Below, in pieces: positions 18,801-21,769 of a stretch of DNA of 21,769 bases. This DNA is from Zygnema cylindricum (taxonomy: Eukaryota > Streptophyta > Zygnematophyceae > Zygnematales > Zygnemataceae). The first letter of the stretch is position 1; each line of letters opens with the position of its first letter. The notes below the pieces were generated by a model that saw only the letters and a list, made by a program, of their open reading frames with translations, made no database searches and was not told where the DNA came from. The translations under genes and the position numbers were made by a program. The DNA is taken from positions 64,001 to 85,769 of the forward strand of contig JBBHKE010000371.1 in the NCBI GenBank assembly GCA_037447655.1, read 5' to 3'.

Positions 18801-19761
18801 CTCGAAGCTGACATCCCTTTCTGGATAGTAAGGCTTCAAGGTCTTTTACACCTTCATGTTGTTTGATTTTTACATTTGATGCAACAATTAAAAAAAATAA
18901 AAAATCTCACAAGTGAAATTCAAAAGGACAAATTATGTCCAACTTGTTTACGTCAGTCATTCAAAATAAGACGAATTTCTGAATAAGATTATGTCAACCG
19001 CATATATGGGCATTGTACATCGGGTATAACCATTTTGGGTATTAATCTACCTTAGGTTAACATTATGTATGAAGGTATAACCTTGGTATTAATTTCCAAA
19101 ACCTATATTTCTCTGATTGTGATGTCTAAAAAATCCACAAGCAACTTTCCTATGTGATTGACATCAATACACGAAATGTCCATATTATCTGAAAAGCATC
19201 AAAAACTGTGAAAAAACTTCTAAAAGTCAAAAATGGAATCTATGGCACGACCAATCGAAAAGCTAATATATGAAATCATCATGTGGTTTGAGAGAAGTAT
19301 TTTGGAATTTCTATTAAAAACGTCCAAAATCAAATTCAAGTGGAAGATTTACTCTACACCTATATTTTTTTAACCCGGTATGAGTCATCTGACGTTCATG
19401 CTTCATGAATCTGCAATTCCATTTCACAAAACACTAATTCGTTTCTGTTTTCTTATGATGGACCATTTTAACAGTTTTGTTATGAACAACTACATCATTG
19501 GGCCCATTGTAATAGTCAAAAGGAGAGTCCCTACATGTGAAGCTTTGGCTGCCAATTGCCTGTTTGGGTCACTCCTACCCCCTTTATGTAAATCCAAATT
19601 TCAGCGCACTAAAAGCCAATGCGAAGCCTTTTGCAATGCGACCCAAGTGGGAGGGCCTTGTGGGGGAAAGGGGATCTGCTCCAATAGTACGGACGGGAAG
19701 ACACGTGTATGTGCATGCAACAAAGGCTACAATAATTTAGCGAACAAATACACTTGCAAAT
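9724..19761 (+). CDS. LRR receptor-like gene with C-terminal EGF-like module (split, 3' end not found)
   Basis: Predicted joined coding exons: 9724-9814, 9951-10071, 10618-10689, 12215-12286, 12735-12806, 13241-13312, 14844-14915, 15669-15740, 16964-17035, 18084-18155, 18756-18827 and 19475-19761, giving 382 codons. Order: signal peptide (residues 1 to about 24), LRR N-terminal cap with two Cys (about 31-70), nine 24-residue plant-type LRRs each on its own 72-base exon, a last partial LRR, then a ten-cysteine stretch ending in an EGF-like pattern. All junctions have GT..AG and agreeing phases (1 after exon 1, 2 thereafter, 1 after exon 12), and each LRR junction recreates a Leu codon. Such proteins face the cell exterior and bind peptides, glycans or partner receptors. 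No kinase or membrane exon was found before the window ends, so receptor kinase, receptor-like protein and secreted protein all remain possible. The start at 9724 is preferred over 9700 because of its gccATGGcg context. Confidence 0.8.
9951..10071 (+). CDS. LRR gene exon 2: LRR N-terminal cap
   Basis: The acceptor is cctgctccag (9941-9950) and the donor GTGAGT begins at 10072. It encodes a short helix (SALEAVRKAIVNKDKF) and then a Cys pair in CYTGRWVPFLC followed by DDSGRVYG, the counterpart of the plant LRRNT motif C..W.GV.C....GRV..L.L. Joining with exon 3 gives GRVYGINLGYLGLKGSI, exactly the expected passage into the first LRR, which confirms the phase. Reading into the intron meets an immediate TGA. 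Confidence 0.75.
10117..10310 (+). repeat. 24-bp minisatellite in intron 2
   Basis: Six consecutive 24-base units (10117-10260) follow gca(c/t)taaatttcgcagtagg plus tctc. Shorter 12-base half-units gca.taaattt(c/t) follow to about 10310. The unit itself is two related 12-mers. Because 24 is divisible by three, one frame stays open and spells a repeating ALNFAVGL, which is a by-product and not a gene. Confidence 0.9.
10541..10570 (+). other. G-quadruplex-capable tract in intron 2
   Basis: Four G runs (10543-10547, 10553-10555, 10559-10562, 10567-10570) are separated by loops of 5, 3 and 4 bases, fitting the G3+N1-7 rule, about 50 bases before the exon 3 acceptor. It lies at the end of a purine-rich stretch from about 10370. 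Folding is inferred from sequence only. Confidence 0.45.
10618..10689 (+). CDS. LRR gene exon 3: LRR 1
   Basis: Exactly 72 bases, beginning with one base and ending with two (phase 2). It encodes NLGYLGLKGSIAEEIGNF and then TRLIK, fitting the first LRR of plant receptors (L.L.L.GSI...IGNL..L). The acceptor is gggttgcag, the donor GTGAGT. Unlike exons 4-11 it lacks the NxLSG and Pro of the core repeat, so it is the oldest or capping-type unit. Confidence 0.8.
11075..11375 (+). repeat. Diverged tandem duplication in intron 3, about 150-174 bp period
   Basis: The piece from about 11075 (acaaaagataagagg, atcaaggaac, tggtgg.aagt, tagagagagat, caaacgattta.catc) recurs in the same order from about 11241. 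Offsets vary between 149 and 174 bases, showing later insertions and deletions. It is non-coding. Confidence 0.7.
11655..11723 (+). pseudogene. Decayed LRR exon inside intron 3
   Basis: The stretch aligns to the 72-base LRR exons: aaccagttgtgtgga, then tccatcggtcaa, then acatccctctttgactt. It would read ILGKNQLCGII and then NTSLFD, without a stop, but is one codon short, with a local frame disturbance in the IPSS region. The expected acceptor AG is AT (11653-11654), and the donor after TT reads GGTAGC instead of GTAAG. It is therefore read as a former LRR exon now silenced at both splice sites. The following intron part (11798-11953) matches intron 8 (15824-15946) at nearly the same distance from the exon, confirming descent from an exon-intron unit. 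Confidence 0.75.
12215..12286 (+). CDS. LRR gene exon 4: LRR 2
   Basis: 72 bases encoding DLKQNQLSGRIPLSISRL and then KTLGT, with Leu completed across the junction. The acceptor is tttcatag and the donor GTAAGA. It is preceded by a G-rich run (about 12162-12184) instead of a polypyrimidine tract. First intact member of the tandem exon-intron array. Confidence 0.8.
12642..12734 (+). other. Extended polypyrimidine tract before exon 5
   Basis: More than 90 almost pure C/T bases include a doubled cttaacctttcacctt motif and end in tttcacag. This is far longer than a typical 3' splice tract. The homologous tract before exon 6 (13147-13240) has an expanded ccccttcccctcc repeat. Confidence 0.8.
12735..12806 (+). 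CDS. LRR gene exon 5: LRR 3
   Basis: 72 bases encoding DLSNNMLNGSIPLSIGQM and then NSLEN, closed by a junction Leu. It is preceded by a polypyrimidine tract of over 90 bases and ttttcacag; the donor is GTAAGA. It matches the plant LRR consensus at N, G, IP and the spaced Leu/Ile positions. Confidence 0.85.
13241..13312 (+). CDS. LRR gene exon 6: LRR 4
   Basis: 72 bases encoding DLSTNNLSGRIPSSVSQL and then TSLRE, closed by a junction Leu. The acceptor is ctttccacag after a long C/T tract, the donor GTAAGA. Two open frames that run in from the intron here are read-through and not extra coding sequence. Confidence 0.85.
13713..14843 (+). other. Rest of intron 6, no gene seen
   Basis: After the exon-less third unit, this 1.1-kb stretch contains a purine-only style tract (about 13930-14040) and a second (about 14545-14630, with gggaggga repeats), i.e. 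C/T tracts on the other strand. CACGTG occurs at about 13799. No LRR relic was found. Confidence 0.4.
14844..14915 (+). CDS. LRR gene exon 7: LRR 5
   Basis: 72 bases encoding WVDRNKLSGSIPSSIGQM and then ASLQY, closed by a junction Leu. The start departs from the usual DLxxN (WVDRN), which may alter the ligand face or mark a decaying splice acceptor. The donor GTACGG is weaker than the GTAAGA used elsewhere. The acceptor follows a repeated gggtctcaca. Confidence 0.75.
14916..15668 (+). other. Intron 7
   Basis: 753 bases from GTACGG to cgtcacag. It is AT-rich with a G-rich 3' end (gggtgggattggggaggtgggg, about 15630-15652). No gene or LRR relic was seen. Confidence 0.6.
15669..15740 (+). CDS. 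LRR gene exon 8: LRR 6
   Basis: 72 bases encoding DLTLNKLTGRIPPSISNM and then TNLEY, closed by a junction Leu. The acceptor is cgtcacag after a G-rich segment, the donor GTAAGA. The intron that follows resembles the one behind the decayed exon at 11655, so the two arose from a common unit. Confidence 0.85.
15741..16963 (+). other. Intron 8
   Basis: 1223 bases. Its first 200 bases match the sequence behind the decayed exon in intron 3. An 80-codon frame at 16307-16549 is hydrophobic in places but has no domain and is not supported as coding. Long T runs lie near 16908-16932. Confidence 0.6.
16964..17035 (+). CDS. LRR gene exon 9: LRR 7
   Basis: 72 bases encoding ALAANRLSGSIPSSISQL and then PYLFD, closed by a junction Leu. 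The acceptor is ttttcgcag, the donor GTAAGA. The variable residues before Asn (ALAA) differ from the DLxx of other repeats. Confidence 0.85.
17036..18083 (+). other. Intron 9
   Basis: 1048 bases. It contains A-rich and T-rich simple sequence (17088-17195), a short tandem tgccgtttt motif and an (AT)n run (about 17274-17291), then AT-rich sequence ending in a G-rich segment before gggttgacag. Confidence 0.6.
18084..18155 (+). CDS. LRR gene exon 10: LRR 8
   Basis: 72 bases encoding NLAGNLLSGNIPSSIGKM and then TSLRS, closed by a junction Leu. The acceptor is gggttgacag after a G-rich stretch, the donor GTAAGA. Confidence 0.85.
18156..18755 (+). other. Intron 10
   Basis: 600 AT-rich bases with no recognised feature. 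Confidence 0.6.
18756..18827 (+). CDS. LRR gene exon 11: LRR 9
   Basis: 72 bases encoding TLQSNQLTGKIPPSFSKL and then TSLSG. It ends in TA before GTAAGG, so the next exon must start with T or C to avoid a stop; exon 12 starts with T and gives Tyr. This constraint supports the chosen exon 12 acceptor and excludes the AG at 19520-19521, just before gagagtccc, which would create TAG. Confidence 0.8.
18828..19474 (+). other. Intron 11
   Basis: 647 AT-rich bases from GTAAGG to ttttaacag. The open frame that enters exon 12 from 19380 is read-through; the phase demanded by exon 11 places the acceptor at 19473-19474. Confidence 0.6.
19475..19761 (+). CDS. LRR gene exon 12: last partial LRR and EGF-like Cys-rich module
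   Basis: From acceptor ttttaacag, the exon encodes FVMNNYIIGPI (a shortened final LRR), a basic VKRR, then ten cysteines. The last six are spaced C-x8-C-x5-C-x10-C-x1-C-x12-C, with CAC and NKGYNN near the end, which is the classic EGF-like arrangement including the conserved Gly-aromatic pair. The four cysteines before it (PTCEALAANC, PPLCK, SQCEA) may close the LRR solenoid. The donor is AAAT|GTAAGT at 19762, phase 1. EGF-like modules bind ligands or partner proteins outside the cell. In land plants they are known mainly from wall-associated kinases, so their joining to this LRR type is uncommon. Reading through the donor would end at a stop at 19821. Confidence 0.7.
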
Positions 19762-19863
19762 GTAAGTCCTATTTTGGCAAAACTAAATTTATTTTTTTTT
19801 GCAAGGCATTATCAAAAGATTAGCAAAAAAAAAATTGTATTCCCATGCTTCTCCTATTCACAG

Positions 19864-19901
19864 ATTTCTCAATTTATGAGTTGAATTTTCGTAAGAAATG
19901 A
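19864..19901 (+). CDS. Candidate exon 13, possibly terminal
   Basis: A strong acceptor (ttcccatgcttctcctattcacag) lies 102 bases after exon 12, and the phase fits. The frame gives a junction Tyr, FSIYELNF, then RKK and a TGA at 19899-19901. Two readings are possible: a terminal exon, making the product a short secreted LRR-EGF protein, or a 27-base micro-exon ending at the internal donor C|GTAAGA (19891). No domain evidence distinguishes them. Confidence 0.25.
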
Positions 19902-21271
19902 TTTTCAAAAACCTTCTTCACAATCTTTTCTTCCCTGGAGAAAATGATTGAAATATGATATGTCAACTCAGAGTGGATAATGATATATTTTTGGTAAATA
20001 AAATTGATTATCATGTAAATATTAATGAGCTTTATTAGAATAATCACCACAATCAGCAGATATGAGCTGAAATTTTGGAACATTTGATTGTTGTTGATAT
20101 ATTCCAATCAAATGCCAAAATGTGCGCATTTTCTCAGATATTTCTTAAAGATAATTCGATTCCATAGAAAACCTTTTAAGATTCATTACCAAATTCAATG
20201 ATTCAACTATGTATAGGATCCAAGTTCGAAAGGATCTAAGCTTCGTGGATTTCGGCAATGGTAAATCTCCTTGCCATAGTATTTTGTGGACCCAGAAATA
20301 CCGGCCTAGAATAAAAAAAAGATTTCGGATGTTTTTGGTGAATGGATATTTGCCATGTTAAATAGTTCTTTCCAAGGATTACTCAAAAAAAAAAATGCGG
20401 TGGCCAAGTACATGGCATTCTCACATTGGATTTTTTCCGAACCAAATGTCAAATATTTCGTATTCGCAGGCAGGGATAATTTTTTCTAAATCGGCTTTGT
20501 GCAATCTAACGTCATGGATGGAACAAAATTGAGGTTTGTGTTTTGAAGTTTTTGAAGTCCGAGCACCAAAATTAAAAAAAAAGATAAAGCAAAAAACTAT
20601 TACATTTGACTTGACGAGTAGCTAAACGCGAGATCGGCAGGATTTTTTATTCAACACATGCATGAGATTTGTTTGAGCTCGTACCTATAGGACCCTTTCT
20701 GGGTCAAAAAAAAAATTAATGCAGTTTGTGGCTGCCCCTCTTCTGCCGAAAAAATCTGCTATGTTTGAAGAAGTGGCATAATGGATAGAGTTACAATAGA
20801 GACGCCAGTTTTCAGAAAACGTCACGATCCGGAAGAAGTTAGGCTTAAGTATGGTTTATATGCGTTACACTTGGGATGCAAAATAGTGTCATTTAATCTA
20901 ATGCCGATTTCATAAAAAAAAAAAAATCGAAGAAAATAGGCTACGAAGTTTTAAATGTGTTACAAGTGCGATAGGAAATGTTGGTACGACAGAAATGGAA
21001 GAGGTAATTTGTTTTAAGAAAAACTGATTTCTTATGATAAAGTGGCCTCACTTTGAGCATCGACAGTTTTATTTAAGTTATGATCAGAAACTACGCTGGA
21101 ATCATTTTGCTAATATTGGAGAGTCGAAATCTCCAGGCTTGTTATAATTTTCTGGTATTAGGGTATCATCTCGAGTCATCCTTTTATGGAAATTGATTGT
21201 TTTTCCTGTGGTTTTTAACTCATTCATGTATCTGTAAGTACAATAAAATTGATGTCAAGTGAACGGCCACA
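19902..21271. other. Downstream stretch without a recognised exon
   Basis: AT-rich sequence with no kinase, membrane-segment or further EGF motif that could be supported. One frame-compatible 72-base candidate (21162-21233) is described among the findings. A tRNA A-box-like tggcataatgg occurs near 20773 without a convincing B box. Confidence 0.3.
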
Positions 21272-21530
21272 GAAATCGGGTAAACGACGACAGAGATTTC
21301 CGTAAAAAAGCAAAAAAAAAGGACATTTCTCCACCAACGTAGACTGAAAAATGTAGAACAAATAAGAAACAAAAGAGTGCAACAATACAATAAATTAAAT
21401 TAGGATGGTCGAAGAAAGAAATCCAGTAAACGGAGAAAGAAATCTCTGTATGAAAAAAAGCGAAAATGAAAAGAAGTATCCCACAACAATGAGGACACAG
21501 AGAGATAAGGAAAAGCGAAAAGAAGAGGAG
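21272..21530 (+). repeat. Diverged tandem duplication, period about 146 bp
   Basis: The piece starting gaaatcgggtaaacg (21272) recurs as gaaatccagtaaacg (21418). Both continue with an agaaatctc/agagatttc-like block, gta, then aaaaaagc.aaaa and further matching A-rich text. It is non-coding and passes into a purine-rich run. Confidence 0.55.
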
Positions 21531-21577
21531 AAGGTGCAGAGGATAAACAAGAGAGCGGGAAAAAAATTATCCTCCGT

Positions 21578-21737
21578 CCTCCATCATTTCTTCACTTCCT
21601 TCCCGTTACTCTTCTCCTCCCGCAACTCCTCCCTCCTACTCTCCCCTCCCTCATCGTCCCCTTCTCTTCCTCAAATCTCACTTCCTCTCATTTCCTCTCT
21701 TCCTTCCCCGCTCTCCTCCCCACCCCCCCCTTTCCAC

Positions 21738-21769
<32 letters not shown>
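21578..21769 (+). repeat. Polypyrimidine tract ending in (CT)n at the window edge
   Basis: Almost pure C/T sequence follows a purine-rich stretch (about 21420-21570), an abrupt strand-composition switch. It ends in an uninterrupted CT repeat from 21740 to the window end. Given that similar tracts precede exons 5 and 6, it may be the 3' end of another intron, with the next exon just outside the window. Confidence 0.6.

Noticed and set aside
19380-19474. Upstream extension of the exon 12 reading frame to an ATG at 19380
   Set aside because: The phase left by exon 11 and the ttttaacag acceptor place the exon start at 19475. The extension has no domain and reads like intron.
20768-20835. tRNA-like A box (tggcataatggatagagt)
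   Set aside because: No convincing B box or cloverleaf follows. A chance match or a very old SINE piece is equally likely.
19902-21769. Search for a protein kinase domain (GxGxxG, VAIK, HRD, DFG, APE)
   Set aside because: No such motifs were found in frame on the plus strand. A VDFGNG-like string near 20250 lacks any kinase context.

Overview
This window is eukaryotic nuclear DNA, most likely from a streptophyte (land plant or charophyte alga). No bacterial gene layout is present: there are no long open frames, promoters or ribosome sites. Instead there are introns with GT..AG borders, plant-type transposon remnants, and one split gene made of plant-type leucine-rich repeats (LRRs, pattern N-x-L-S-G-x-I-P). 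The 72-base, phase-2 LRR exons are a known plant receptor-like gene architecture. Long introns and abundant simple repeats would suit a repeat-rich genome such as a charophyte or bryophyte, but the species cannot be fixed from the sequence.

Left part (1-9720): no intact gene recognised. It holds a hairpin cluster (467-571), a CpG-rich block with two CACGTG boxes (about 780-1110), a multiply frameshifted Ty1/Copia gag remnant with a possible protease remnant on the minus strand (about 1900-2620), a tRNA-headed SINE-like relic (about 3120-3292), a GTAC-rich degenerate repeat (4636-5160), a four-copy tandem repeat of about 150 bp (5612-6155), a second repeat family of about 115-130 bp (one copy near 5350, three near 7350-7740), an 82-bp tandem duplication (7825-7985), and two non-autonomous DNA transposons with readable ends: a 560-bp element bounded by TA (8322-8881) and a 305-bp hAT-type MITE with a perfect 8-bp target duplication (9253-9557).

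Right part (9724 to beyond 19761): one plus-strand gene. Exon 1 encodes a signal peptide, exon 2 an LRR N-terminal cap, exons 3-11 are nine exons of exactly 72 bases, each one LRR of 24 residues in phase 2, and exon 12 carries a last partial LRR followed by a Cys-rich stretch ending in a six-cysteine EGF-like pattern. The model is 382 codons up to the donor after 19761. No transmembrane or kinase exon was recognised in the remaining 2 kb, so the product is either a secreted/receptor-like protein ending soon after or a receptor kinase whose 3' part lies outside the window.

The gene records its own growth. Exons 4-6 with their introns form a tandem array of about 510 bp per unit. A decayed LRR exon with both splice sites destroyed sits in intron 3 (11655-11723), and its downstream intron matches intron 8. 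A further unit in intron 6 keeps its polypyrimidine tract but has lost the exon. The hAT-type MITE lies 167 bp upstream of the start codon, and four CACGTG boxes cluster between 9583 and 9888. The most interesting content is this modular LRR-plus-EGF gene with a visible birth-and-death record of its repeat exons.
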